Assembly: GCA_013399875.1 (NCBI GenBank)
Contig: VXAZ01000953.1
Location: 1,357,336-1,421,335, forward strand
Source of the DNA: Gymnorhina tibicen
Taxonomy: Eukaryota; Chordata; Aves; Passeriformes; Artamidae
Length of the DNA: 64,000 bases
Direction of reading: 5' to 3'
The position numbers and the translations under genes were made by a program. Within the stretch, counting starts at the first letter, position 1. The number at the start of each line of letters is the position of its first letter. Under the pieces are notes generated by a model that did not search any database, was not told the origin of the DNA, and was given only the letters and a program-made list of their open reading frames with translations. Positions 24,975 to 36,849 of this stretch are shown in pieces.

Positions 24975-25175
24975 TGTGCCACAGAGAAAGGACTGGAGCA
25001 GGTTGCTCAGGGAAGTTGTGCATTCCCCAACTCTGGCAGTGTTCAAAGTCAGGTTGGACAAGGCCTTGAGCAACCTGGTCCAGTGGGAGGTGTCCCTGCC
25101 CATGGCAGGTGAGGGGCTGGGACTAGACAATCTTTACGGTCCATTCCAACCCCTTACCATTCCATGATTCTATGA
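24975..25175 (+). mobile_element. CR1 LINE 3' end, 5'-truncated
   Basis: The plus strand reads GGAGCAGGTTGCTCAGGGAA, then GTGTTCAAAGTCAGGTTGGA, GAGCAACCTGGTCCAGTGGG, GGTGTCCCTGCCCATGGCAG and finally CCATTCCAACCCCTTACCAT with ATTCCATGATTCTATGA. This is the avian CR1 3' untranslated region ending in its short terminal repeat. It overlaps the homologous part of the copy at 21391-21690 but in the opposite orientation, about 3.3 kb away. It is severely 5'-truncated, and no reverse transcriptase remains. Confidence 0.97.
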
Positions 25176-25694
25176 CTTCACCAGAGTAACTCCCATGATT
25201 CACAGAAAGGCAACACTGACAAATAACTTGGCATTCAAAGTTTTCTTCACTTGTGCTGGAAGTCATCCCTGTACACAAGAAAAATCTGGAACACCTCCCT
25301 GCACACACGTAAATTTCAACTAATCCAATTTAAAAAAATTATTTATAGGAATGCACAAAGATTCAGTCACACTCTATAACAGAAATGGTGAAGTATGGAA
25401 TCTATTGAGTAAATGCAATTATCAAGTGGCATGAATAAATAATACTGGGTCAACCCTCAACAATCTATTGCAATCATAACAAAGGAAGATCAGACCATGT
25501 TGGTGATATGAAGCCTTCAGTTTTAGCTTGTTTGTTTAAATGCTACCTCATTTTGGTAGCCACAAGAAGCTAATTGCATCTGATAGCTGCTTCTCAGTCT
25601 GCACAAAAAAAGCTCAGTGATTATCTACTTCCCGACAAACAGTCGGTTCTCCAATTTTGGTGAGGTTCAGTGCAAGGGTGGGCTGCTGGGAGAC

Positions 25695-25800
25695 GTGTAG
25701 CCACTTGAATCGCCACCACTGGTTTGCTATGTGACACTGAGACCTGGTGGAAAGTGACTTTTCTTACATCCCCCTTCGTGAAATGGGGAAAATGAAAACC
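25695..25800 (+). mobile_element. Possible MIR-type SINE relic
   Basis: The order CTATGTGACACTGAG, AAAGTGACTTTTCTTACATC, CCCTTCGTGAAATGGGGAAA resembles the MIR core: TGTGACCTTGGGCAAGTCACTT, then CCTCAGTTTCCTCATCTGTAA, then AATGGGGATAA. The match is loose and the family call is from memory. Confidence 0.4.
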
Positions 25801-26194
25801 AATGCATGTAAAAACTAACAACTGGCTCTTTAATATTGATGAAGAGCTTAGCAGTGCTGCCATGGTACGTGTGCTTAAAAACACAAAGTTTGATTTTATT
25901 CTGCATTACTACAACAGACCCTGGGACTGGTCTCATCAGCAGAGGGGCAGCAAATGTAAAAGCCTGCAGAAACTAAGATTTAATTTTAAGTTGAGGTCAC
26001 TCTCAAGTTAGGACAGCCAGGAGCATGGTAAAGCAGGATCCTTCAATGAACTTGTTATGGTCTCACCATGAGGAGGGCCCTGAGCATCATGAGGGATCCC
26101 ATATCCAGGGAAAACTGGAGCCTGCCATAGCTCCTGGGCAGCACAGGAAAGCGTTACTCAGACAGGTGGTTAGAAGCACAAGCCACCACCTGCT

Positions 26195-26640
26195 CCTGGA
26201 TCTCTCATCGCTGCTTTCCCCAGCTGACTCTGGCCCTGGCTGCTTTCAGCTGGCCAAGGCAGCTGCCCCGTGCTGCTGGAGGGAGATGGCTGCAGGCTGC
26301 TCGCAGGAGCGGCGGGAGCAGCAGCTGCGCACCCCTTCCCTGCCGCCTCCTGCACAGGCCCCTCGTCCCCGGAGAGGGAGACCAGGCTGGGGCTTCTATT
26401 TAGATGCCCCAGTTTAGCCAAAAACCCTTGGCTGCAGCACACACGACCTGCACAAGCCACGGTCTCACCTGCAAACTGCAAAACCAGGAGAGTCTGAAGT
26501 AGACCCCCCAAGGCCGGCAGGAGCGATGGCTGTGCATGACTCCGAGGTGCAGGGAAGGGTGGGCAGAGCACTCTCAGCCACAGGACCCACCCTATGGATG
26601 TGTACGTCAGACCTCAGTCCCCAGAGCTGCCAATTTGGCA
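26195..26640. other. GC-rich block with open frames on both strands
   Basis: This segment is markedly more GC-rich than its neighbours and is rich in GCTGC/GCAGC words. It has only a modest number of CpGs, so it is not a clear CpG island. Frames of 130 codons (plus, 26025-26417) and 133 codons (minus, 26170-26571) overlap each other. Both give Ala/Pro/Ser/Gly-rich peptides with no domain, as expected from GC-rich DNA where stop codons are rare. I see no evidence for a gene. Confidence 0.5.
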
Positions 26641-26644
26641 CTAA

Positions 26645-27435
26645 CACATAACTCGTACTAAATAACCTTTCAAGAATTCAAACACAAATAATGTAATAAT
26701 AGCAATTAGACCCTTTACTAAGCATAGCTGTATCAGACATGCAGTCCAGTCATTTCACAGAAGGTAAAAAGCACTTAACAAAGGAATCTGCACCTTCACA
26801 GGCACTAGAGGCGTGCAGGTATATGTTATAATTGCATTCCCTGCGTATTAATGTTTGCATATAAGAAATGCATGCTGAGCTAGCATAACACCTCCTTCCT
26901 CAAATAATAACTAAGTTTCATACTGTGCCTGAAGTGCTCTTTATATAGTACACAGAAATGGGTTATGTAAAGATTAGAGCTGTGAGAGTTGTTCAAAACA
27001 TAACTAAAAATCTAGCAACGAAATCCAGTTCTAACCTGGGTTTCCCCAACACAAGAGTCCGGCCAGTTTTACAGAAAGATCTGAGAATTTTTCATAGTTT
27101 TGACACTGAAATCACATCAATCTTACACCAGTAAAGAGAAAGGAGAAGGAAAATAAGAAAGGGATAAAATGGCATGGAAGGAGGTTGGAAAATAAATTTA
27201 AAAAACCCAGGAGCAGTAAGGTTTCTTCCCTTCTTCCCATGCTACTGCTGTTCTTTCCCATGGTGAAAAGGGGAAAAACAGCCCCCAGCTTTCAGTGAGT
27301 GAATCTTGTTATACTGGAGCCATGGTGCAATGTGTGGAGCTCAGGGTGTTCAGATGCTTTTGCATGTATGTGCATCGTTACTAGGAGATGACTAGATTTG
27401 GTACCAGGATAATATTCCACCATTGTGTGGTGTTT
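26645..27435. other. Non-coding stretch, nothing recognised
   Basis: Ordinary AT-leaning DNA. There is no supported gene, repeat or regulatory cluster. Confidence 0.45.
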
Positions 27436-27439
27436 TCCC

Positions 27440-27835
27440 ATCTGATGTTGCCTTTTCCCCAGTTTAAAAAAAGAGAAACTAATAAAAAAGAAAATTAAAA
27501 AAGATACAATAATTGTTACTGCACACTCTAATGAATTATTGTGTTCAAGGTTCCTACAAAAAAAGTAATATTATACTCGGCTTATGTTTTAATTGATTTA
27601 TTAATATTTTATCACAGGAATGTAATTTAAGCTCCTCATGATTTAGATCTCATAAACCTTTAGCATTTTGCAAATTCAAATTCCAATTTAAAGCCAGGGC
27701 GAGCAATTAACTTTTCTATCATCTTGTCAGGGGAGAAGGTTCGTGTTTAATTTGAGACAAAGTGACAGAAATATATATACACTGTATGTATTACCCCAAT
27801 TTAATTTATGAGTCAGCACCATCCACCTTCCAAAT
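27440..27835. promoter_or_regulatory. AT-rich block dense in homeodomain cores
   Basis: The block is unusually rich in TAAT/ATTA cores. Examples are a CTAATGAATTATTG stretch, TTTTAATTGATTTATTAATA, CAATTAACTTTTC and AATTTAATTTATGAGTCAG. The last word contains TGAGTCA, an AP-1 consensus. It lacks simple-repeat structure and transposon signatures. It has the texture of vertebrate conserved non-coding enhancers, but conservation cannot be seen from one sequence. A G-rich segment with four G-runs (27851-27870) follows directly and could form a quadruplex. Confidence 0.35.
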
Positions 27836-28385
27836 GTAGATTTAATGGAAGGGGAGGAGGGAGTGGGGGGAAGACCCCCTGCTATTGTGGCACTTGCTGC
27901 CATATCTTCCCCAAATTCACTCTGAAATACTGCCCCTGGCTTATTGAGATACAGGGCTAGATTGATTACAGCTCTATTTTCAACCCTTTTGTTTTAATTT
28001 CCATTCACTCATCACTTTCTCATATAAAGTATGTTCTCTCAAATGTCAATTAGCATTTCCCAGCCAGCAATGGGCAGTTGAAGGCACAGCAGGTACTCCC
28101 GTTGCCTGTCCCAACTGTGCTGCTTCCCGCCCCCAGCAGTCCCCCTAAAAGGCAGATATCAGACAAAGAAAGCTCCCCATAGGATCGACACGAGTTAATA
28201 CCTGTGGGACCGAGCCCCGTAGTCCTCGCTGCTGCACCAGTCACACTGAAGTTCTGCGTGGTTCTCATTTGATTAAGGAGGAAACAGAATAAAAAGTGGT
28301 GCTACTAAACTATCCTTGCTATTATTTCCCACTCAAAAGGACATTCCACCCTCTTTATGTGTAGTGAAGGAAACCAGCAGTCTAA

Positions 28386-28441
28386 ATTTGCATGGGCAAA
28401 AATTTGCATGAACAAAACAAACAGTTGGTTAGCATTTGCAT
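28386..28441 (+). promoter_or_regulatory. Cluster of three perfect octamer (POU) motifs
   Basis: ATTTGCAT, the reverse complement of the POU/Oct octamer ATGCAAAT, occurs exactly at 28386-28393, 28402-28409 and 28434-28441. All are on the same strand with start spacings of 16 and 32 bp. An 8-bp word is expected only a few times per strand pair in 64 kb, and the other octamers I found are single. Three in 56 bp is therefore strong clustering. The first two sit in similar flanks (AAATTTGCATG), so a short local duplication may have produced them. Binding by POU factors is inference. Confidence 0.6.
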
Positions 28442-28639
28442 GTGCTGTTTTAATAAAGTAAGGGAAAGGCTATTCCATGGCTACCTGCCAGAGACTTCCC
28501 AGATCTGCTGTCCGCACAACACGGCACTGCACAGGAGTTAGCTGATGAGCTGTAAAGGTGACTGAGAAGATGGCCCACATATCACCTATTGGTCTTTGCT
28601 GTGTCCCTAAATACTTACATAAAGCAAGCTGTGCTTCAG

Positions 28640-28923
28640 CTTTCCAGGGGAGGAGAGGCTTTATCGACACGTGAGAACTTTGCCATTACTGTCAGCAAGC
28701 CTGACAGTCCTGTTGTATCAGAGGGAATCATTTCAGAAAGGAACCAAGGGCTCATTTCCAACACTCCTATACACAACCAAGCTGAATCTCAAGAATCACA
28801 AAATCTTGATGCTGCAGACTCAGGCCCAGTAGTCCAAGATATTGGAATAATCAGGTCTTATCCTAATTTACAGAGCCGTCACACACACTGTATATGCAGA
28901 TCCAGCTCTACATCCAAACCTAA
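28640..28923 (+). other. Candidate coding exon, unidentified
   Basis: An open frame of about 95 codons lies between an acceptor-like GTGCTTCAG (AG at 28638-28639) and a donor-like CCTAA|GTAAGC (GT at 28924-28925). The predicted peptide is polar and Ser/Gln/Asn-rich (for example SEGIISERNQGLISNTPIHN) with no recognised domain. The acceptor's pyrimidine tract is mediocre. The frame would also read to a stop right at the donor, so chance is quite possible. It lies about 200 bp downstream of the octamer cluster. Confidence 0.18.
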
Positions 28924-28929
28924 GTAAGC

Positions 28930-31900
28930 ACAATTTTAAGTTTCAGTGTTCAACAAGCATGTCAGATGGAGCCAAGTCAGAAACATTCTTCTTCCTCATG
29001 AAATGAAAATTTTGGCCTTCATCTTCAAAATATTTGAAAATCAAAACTTCTTTGAAATAAACAAAAGATCTCCACCAGTTTAAATTAAATGAAATATTTT
29101 GTTTTACTTATTCCAACCCACTTCTCTGGAATTCTTAGGCATCTTTAGTATTTTTTTCTTTTCTTAGAAATAGAAAAAGAATGCTCTTTTATTGAAAAAT
29201 CATCATTCCTTTAAACAAACAAACGAACAAACAAATCTGTATATGTACACAGATGAAAAGTTCATCCAAAGCTTTTCTCCAGACCTTCCTATGCAGTCTT
29301 ATACCAGCTTAGGGTCAAAATCTGTGTAGCAGAAAACATACATGAGGTACAGCCATTACACAAAATCCAAGATGCAGAAGATTTGATATCCAGCCATATT
29401 TCACTCTCAATACACACTGGACTTAAAGCCAAGCTTGAAAATCTTGTTTCATGCCTGATTCATTTATGAAGCTTCACTCTAATTCAAAGCCTTATCACTC
29501 TCTAAACTCAGGTAAAAAAAGAGCTCTGCTGTCATGCATATTTTTAGACAAATTATGACAGGGTCTTGCAATTTCCTTTGTTTTGTGGTGTCTGCATTGC
29601 TGATAGACACCAGCCCACACTGGCATCACTGCTGAGGTGTCCTAATACTTGTCTGAAAAATACTATTAACTGCACATCACAGGCATTTGAAGTGCATAAG
29701 AAAACCATAAACTTAATTACACTGGAGTACTGGTGTGATCTCACATGAAATTTGAGCTTCTGTTATTAAAAATAGGGAGATTGCATTTACTTAATGCTTC
29801 TTACAGTAAACCAGTCAATTCTAAACTTTCAAGATTGTATAATCAGACAAAACAATACTGGGCGGGGGGGAAGAGGCTGTCTGTGGAATTTACTAGCACA
29901 AACATTTCACATGTCAAGCAGAAAAAATTGTTTATTCTGCTAAAAAGAATATTCCTTGAATTACTATTGTATATGAAATAGCATAGCTAGTCAGACTGCA
30001 CAGTATAAAGACTCGGACTAGAAAAATTTGCAGAAAAGAGTGGTTGCCTTACCCCACCCCCAAAATATCCCAACATGTTCTGCATTTCAATCAGTTTTTA
30101 AATTCTTAGATCTTTTCTTAATGCTCCATAGCCATTACATCTACTCATCACAATGACAACACTGTCTCCCTTTTCCATGATCTATCCACTCCTAGGTCGA
30201 GAAGAATTTTGGTTTTGTCACTTCTCTTCTGTTATCTGAGATTTCCCTGTTTGAGCCTATGAAGTTTATCTGGAAAAAAAACCAGTGAGGAACCCTTCCA
30301 CTTCCAAAACCACAGCCATGAAGAAAAATGGATTGTGCTTGAACTAGGAGCATGAATCCATGGCACTTAGCAACACCCAGATTTTAGATACTGAGCTAAA
30401 CGATGCTCCTTGGAATGAATCACATCCAGAGACACTGACATCCCTGTGGGTACCCTTGCACTTGCAGGTCTCCATTTAGAGGTAGTGGTAATGGCAGGGG
30501 TGGAGGGGGGAGGAATTAAATAACCTACCCAATCGTTCCCTAACCCTCAGAGTAGCAGAAGAGCTGTATTACGCAATGCCATTAAAGCACCCCTTTGCTC
30601 GGAGAGAAGTAAAATCACTCCCCTTCATTTCTCTTCCAGTGGCCACCGGTCCTACTCCCACCTCTTCACTCTCTGGGACTGTGATTAGAGAAGGTGTGTA
30701 CAAAGCATAATGCTTTCCAGGCAAAGGCTTGCCAAGCATACCTACCTCATAGAAATCTAGAAGTTTCCAGAAGCTAAAAAACTTTTCCAGGAGAAGAGTC
30801 TTAAATCTGCTCATGACACAAACCTGCTATGAGAACACACCAGCTGGACTCTGAAGACCAGGGTGTCGAATCTTACTTCTGAACGTTACAGTTTGCATAT
30901 TTAGATTAGAAAAAAAGTTTAATTTTTCTATGTTTCATCATCAAAGATCTCTCCCAAGGGTAATGGCTCCAGTGGGAGTGTCAAATCTTACAGTATGCAC
31001 TGTCAGAGCTTTTATGCAGCAATGTTTGCTGTTCGTGATGTGTTACTCCAGACCTTTGCAACTGACCGTGACTTAAGCAAAAAAAAAAAAATCCCGTGTT
31101 CCCATTTTTTAAGAATTAACAATGCCTAAGGTAGCACAAGAAAAAAAATTTCCAAATTAAACTGACCCACACCTGATTTTAACTACAGCTCCACCTTCCA
31201 GCAAACAATGTGCAGTCACTCCAGTTGGACAGAAGCACTGCAGCTTGTAACATACAAGGTAAAATTAAAATTTTCTACTGAGGAGTACATTGCTGTGGTA
31301 GTGTCCCACCTAGAACCAAGTTCCCCTGAGTTATACTCATTCGAAAAGGGGAGAAGAACCTTTGGGGTGGGCATAAATGGGGGAAGAAATAATCTCCTTC
31401 CAGACTTCTCGAAAATTGGCATTCAAAAATTACGTTACCACATAGTCTTGCAAGTCAGTATGGTTTTGACTCACTCTCCCCGCACTACCAAATTACAAAA
31501 AACCAAATGACAACCCAGAATGACACCTTAAGAGATTAAAAACAGAAGTAGCAGAATAACCTGAGAGGCAGGGCCACTCTTTGTGAAAGGGCACTCTTCA
31601 AAAAGTAGCTTCTGAAGCACACCTACACAATTCATACACTACTTTATTTAACGTTCCTTTTCATGTTTGCCCAGGTTCACGTCAAGGGTACTGCAACCCA
31701 AGGTGTTTCCACAGCAAACTTTCATGTCCGCTGCAAATTTCCCTTTCAAATTCAATACAGTGAAATGAAATGAAGCAAAATGAAACAATCTTTATATACC
31801 AGTTCAGCAAGCATTCCCTAGACCTCATTGTGCTGCATCTCTCATCAGCTCTCATTTACTCAGACAAGACAGAAAAGATTTGCAGTTCCTATTACATTTT

Positions 31901-31960
31901 CCCACCCTATTTCCCATTCTCTGTGTAATTTTTTTTCTTCAAATAATACTGATTGTGTCA
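28930..31960. other. Non-coding stretch, nothing recognised
   Basis: It holds an (AAAC)n-like run at about 29212-29235, a G-run near 29862-29870, a G-rich segment at 30494-30511 and an A-run at 31080-31091. No gene or mobile element is supported. The 100-codon frame at 31208-31510 has no domain. Confidence 0.45.
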
Positions 31961-31965
31961 ACTGG

Positions 31966-31999
31966 AGGGAAAAAAAAAGAAAGAAAGAAAGAAAGAAAC
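31966..31999 (+). repeat. (GAAA)n microsatellite
   Basis: An A-run leads into five or six GAAA units. It is a purine-only tract of about 33 bp and is likely length-variable. Confidence 0.9.
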
Positions 32000-34970
32000 A
32001 AGCACTCTTTGTATTCTCTCTATAGTAATAAAATATGAAAAAAAGAATTCACAAGAAAACAGCTGAATTCCCAGTGCTTAGAAAACGGACCTGGCTACAG
32101 ACAGACACATTCTACTTAGAGCAGCATCTCCCACTAAACTGTCAAAGTGTCAGGAAGAGTTGTGTGCACTTTTGTCAGTGAATAAATGTAGAAAATAGTG
32201 CATTTCCTACGGACTGGAAGTCAAAATCCTGGAAATTGCAATTTCATAGGGAGAGTAAAGAGAAAAAAAAACCAAACCAAAAAGGAAAGAAAAAGTCTTT
32301 CACATACAGCAAAGTGATGCAAGACCAGGCTAGGCTATTACTACTGGTATTGACTTTACTTTTTTCTTTAAAGGAAATCAAACAGAATGTTTTAAAAGGT
32401 AGAAAGAGTGAAGAGTTAAAATGAGTAAGTGAATTGGTAAGACAAAGCAGAAATACTAGCTTGCTTTGCAATCCACCTAAAGATGTCGGATTTTACAAGC
32501 AACTCAATTCAAGCGCATTTTTTGCTTTAAGCACATGCATGCTCTCACCGTAATCCTGAGAATAAAAGCACCCTTTTGTTTTCTGCTATGTTCTGCCTCT
32601 AAACAGAACAATTGCATACTAAACAATTTCCAGTGTTTGCAGTAAGTGAGACAAGTGGTCCTGAAGAAAACAGCCTCTTACTAAAGAACCTCTATTCCAC
32701 CACAGACCAGGTCCATCAGGGGTACTATGAGAAGACTGGTTCCCACCAAAACCAGCATGTGATCACATAAAAACTGGAAAAGCACAGGGAAGTTGAATTA
32801 AAGTTGCTCTGTCAACTTCAATTCTAGTGTTTACAAGTTTAACTTCAGGTAAATGAAATATTATTTCACTTTCTTTTTCTTTCATGCATTTATTTCCCTG
32901 AATTTCCAAACAGCCAAGTGAAAAAGAGAATCTGCTGCATACCAACATATCAGTCCTTTGTGGCCATCAACAGTATGACAACCTGCAGGACCACCAGACA
33001 GACCTCTGTCTCTTGAGTTCATTAAGAAGCTGATAATTGTAGTAGGTCCTTCTTATTTTCATGGAACAGCTATTGTCAGGGTGGTGAGATGCACAAGCAC
33101 AGAGTAGAATAAAAGAAAATATGTCCCTGTCACAAAGGTCATTCAGTTGATTTCATTCCAAACTACAAAGACACAAGAACTCTTAGATGTTATCAGAATA
33201 TATTAGCATGAGCAAAACCAAATGTTTTCCTCTGGTACCAGATTTGTAAACAGCCCACCTGAGGCAGAAGCACCTCTCCCAAAACTTATGTTTAAAGCTG
33301 CTAAAACTAATTAAAAATTATTACATGTCAATAAAGCTTATACTCAAATGAGAGCGGTTTCTGTGATGGTAACTGCAAGGCAGCGAAACCTGTGTCTAAT
33401 AAATGTAGATAAGGTGCATGAGAGAGCAGAAAGGAAAGTGCTAGTTAATTTGGAACATCAGAAACATGTAATTTTAACTTACACAAACACAACAGAAGCA
33501 TGGGTTCAAGGAAAATTCCACCTAATAGGAGAAATGGTGTCTGATTAAGCTGAACTCTTCCTGTGCATGCATTGTGTTCAGCCAGCTATGCTCATTCAGT
33601 TTAGTGGACAAAAGTGCCTGCATCATTCCCCAAATCTTCTACACAACCCCACCGCCCTGGGGATTAAGATGCTGATAATAACAATAAGTGAAAAAGTGAA
33701 GATTTTTTCCATAGACATGGGAGAGAACTGTGAAACAGGAACAGAGGGGCAGGAGGGGTCTCAGCCAACAGGAATTTTGTCATCTGTAACAACTTCAGTC
33801 ACTTCCTCCTGAGAGAAAACACACATCATCCTCATCACCACTGACAGCACAATAGAGTTACTTGTTAATTAGATGAAAAGCTAAAATAACTTGATCCTAC
33901 CAGACAAATCCTATATGGCTTTCCTTGTGGACCTGAAGGTCCTGCTTTACCAAAGTTCCTGCCACCACAGCCCTCTCTTTCACTGGGAGCACAAAGACAA
34001 ATTCACTGCTTTGGAAGGAGGAGAAAAACAAGCCACCCACTGTTCACCTGGTGGTGTTCGTAAGAGGCACTACCCTGACTGTACTCCCCAAACTGCACTG
34101 CTCCTGTAAACATATACATTACAAACATACAGGTCTGGAATTTACAGCCAACAAACAGCAATACAAACAACCACCACAGAATGTATAAACATTTGTAGGA
34201 GCAAAAATACTCAGTCTGGCTGCACCACACACAGTGTTTATTTATCTCCCTTGAAGAAGATCAATGGGAGAAGACATTCGAAACAACTTTTTAAACAATG
34301 TGTCACTTTGTGTTAGTTTATGTCAGTGGGGCTCCTTCCAAGTACTTGTGTCACAGTAAGATGAGTATGTTTAGATAGTTTTCCTGTTCCTTTACTCCAG
34401 TCATCGCAGCTGGGCACAAGAGAACAGAGAGAAGGGCTGCTAGTCTGATTGAGTTACTGATTTAACATTTAGAATCTTTGCAGCTCAAGAGAAAATTGCT
34501 GTGTATTTGTAACCTGAATGCAGGTCAGTAACTTCAAAAGCTCAGGCAGAACGTTTAAAATCCTATAAATTCCCCACCAGCTCCCAGCTGTGTGAATGCC
34601 AGTGAGCAGACTCAGCTCCTACTGGGCTGAGTAGCAGTTAGCCTGAACTAGGTCCTCAAGAACACCAGGTCCTCAAGAAAACACAAAAGGAATTTTGAAG
34701 CAATGACTTTCGGCCATACAAGCAAATTACTTCCCCATTCACTCAGGGCACACTTCTTCAAGTACTGGAGGCACAGATTTCTTTATTGGGGTTCTCTCAT
34801 TTGTTGCTAGCCCATTAGCTTCGTGCCAAGGCAACTTTCTCCATCCACTTATTTCACTCTTTAGGAATACACAAACTATTTCGGTGCCATCTTGCACTAA
34901 TTTACACAACATCACAAGATTTGGTGATGCTTCTTAATAATACAACTCCCCATACTACACAAGACTTCTA
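32000..34970. other. Non-coding stretch, nothing recognised
   Basis: There is no supported gene. A short imperfect 17-bp direct duplication containing AGGTCCTCAAGAA occurs at about 34650-34680. Nothing else was recognised. Confidence 0.45.
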
Positions 34971-34974
34971 TAAC

Positions 34975-35165
34975 CCCTTTAGTTCAGAGATATCAAAGTA
35001 CTTTGCAAACAATACACTTGCCGCACAAACCACCTCCACTGCATTAGGTCTGTGTCATTAACCATACTTTGCCATCAAGATAAACTAAAGCAAGCAAGGT
35101 AATGCAATTTAGCAGGGTTACAAAGAAAGCAGTAGGATTAGGAGCAGAATGTGAGATTTGCCCTT
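34975..35165 (-). mobile_element. MIR-type SINE relic
   Basis: In order, the segment shows GATATCAAAGTACTTTGCAA, then ATACTTTGCCATCAAGATAA, AAGCAAGCAAGGTAATGC, AGGGTTACAAAGAAAGCAGT and TTAGGAGCAGAATGTGAG. This parallels the reverse complement of a MIR consensus: TCTCAAAGCACTTTACAAAC, then a CCATTTTACAGATGAGGAAACTGAGGC-type block, then GGTCACACAGC and CAGAGCCGGGAATAGAACC. Divergence is high but the order of blocks is kept across about 190 bp. The family call is from memory of consensus sequences. Confidence 0.6.
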
Positions 35166-35169
35166 CTAT

Positions 35170-36735
35170 CTCCCCAGTTCATCAGGCCAGCCATCTGAGA
35201 CAGTGAAATTCAACAGAAGTTATGATTATGTTTCAGGTAGATTTATATTTCTAAGACGCAAATACTACAGTGTGGGCTTTATGCTATTGGCCTTCCAAGG
35301 GTCTTCTGAGTCTGCAGAAGCTTTTAGATACTATGGGGAAATACCCATAGGAAAATGAAAACGTTTGAGTTTTCTTTCCTCAGGATTTGACTCCCACTTG
35401 AAAAGATGTGGATGCTCAGACAGGAAAGCATTCAGTCTCAGGACACTGGTGTCTGGTGTCTCCCTCTCTCACTTAAGTTTATTTCCATCACATACTCCCC
35501 TCCTCCAGATCTAAGGCACCAGATTTGATGCTGGACCATTGGTTTGTCTAGATTTCTAACACTAGAATGAATTTGTAAGAATAGATAAACATCTGCAACT
35601 ACATATTTGGTAGTAAATTTGTTTTAAGGATCAGTGTCTTGTGGAGTAGTAACAAAGCCAAGAAGGCAATATTAATTTTCAGGCTCTGGTTTAAGCCATA
35701 CATTAGCGATGCTTTGCTTTACTTCCTCCCTTAAATATACTTGAAAATTTGTCATGACTCCCTATAAGTTAGTACCTTCAATGTTCAATTTTTCAAGGAA
35801 AATTTCTCTTGCATTGCTGGTGTAGTAACGTTCCAGTACTGATGGCCTTATATGAAGCAGTCTTTTGTTTTAATGACTTCAAAAATCTCTTAAGATCTTT
35901 TACCCAGGACTTTTATGAGCAAGTAGCTTTCTGCTCTGGGAACATCATCTCCATTACTAACTGAAAAAAGGTAATGTTTATGTATCCCACATCAATACTG
36001 AAATATAATCAAATAAGGAATACTGGTTAGATATTAGACACTGAGCATAGTAAGAGAGAGACGCTCAATCTTCAGTAATTGTCAGGAGAACATAGCTTAC
36101 TGAAAACAGATCTTGTTTCACAGGAATACCAACTTCTAGTTTATAATTTAGTGCTAAAGGGAAAGAAGAAACACAGCCTACCCTACGTTCCACTGATAAG
36201 GCACCCTACATTCCTACAGCTTTTAAAGGCATTACACTGAAAGAAATGCATTTTGTATGCGCATACGGGACCTTCAGCCATAACAACACAAGAGCAGCTG
36301 CCATCCACGTTATACTATCGGTATCCCACTTAGCAGTGCTTGAAAGGTGGCTCTGTGAGATTGACCAAACTCCCTTAATTTGTGATTTTTCTAGTTACGC
36401 ACCCTGACCTATTAAGTGGGCACACCTTGTACCCTTCCCATTAAAAGACTCCCCCGCAATACATTTGCCCAAATCAGTGCACTCAAACTCCTACAGAAAT
36501 TAGCCAACAGCATGAGCTGACTTGGAAAAAAAGTCTGCCTTGCTGTGAAAGAAGAATTACCCCACCAGAACTATCCCTCTCACGGCTTGCTTTTTTTTTT
36601 TTATTTACTTTTTAATGGAAGCAAAAACCCCTATCATCTCACCTACTCCTCTTTTAATAAGGAATGACTGCCGTGACTACCCCCATCTAGAACCACCATT
36701 CACTGCCAGCACCTCTGCTCTCCTCGTGTGCTTAG
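35170..36735. other. Non-coding stretch, nothing recognised
   Basis: No supported gene or repeat apart from a T-run at about 36592-36602. Confidence 0.45.
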
Positions 36736-36742
36736 AGAATAA

Positions 36743-36817
36743 CTGATTAGCACTTTGCATAATTAACCTGATTAGCACTGTGCATAATCAAACTGATTAG
36801 CACTTTGCATAATTAAA
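36743..36817 (+). repeat. 25-bp tandem repeat, three copies, POU/homeodomain cores
   Basis: Three consecutive 25-bp units start at 36743, 36768 and 36793. Each begins CTGATTAGCAC and continues with TTTGCATAATTA or the variant TGTGCATAATCA. Units 1 and 3 are nearly identical; unit 2 carries two substitutions and a changed end. Each unit holds a GATTA homeodomain-like core. Units 1 and 3 hold TTTGCATAAT, a seven-of-eight octamer match next to an ATAATTA core. A (TAA)n-like microsatellite follows directly at 36821-36843. Confidence 0.95.
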
Positions 36818-36820
36818 AAG

Positions 36821-36843
36821 AAATAATAATAATAACAATAATA
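36821..36843 (+). repeat. (TAA)n-like microsatellite
   Basis: An AATAATAATAATAACAATAATAA-type run follows immediately after the 25-bp tandem array. Confidence 0.9.
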
Positions 36844-36849
36844 AGCAGT

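Noticed and set aside
26025..26571. 130- and 133-codon frames in the GC-rich block
   Set aside because: GC-rich DNA has few stop codons. Both frames overlap in opposite directions and have no recognisable domain or splice context.
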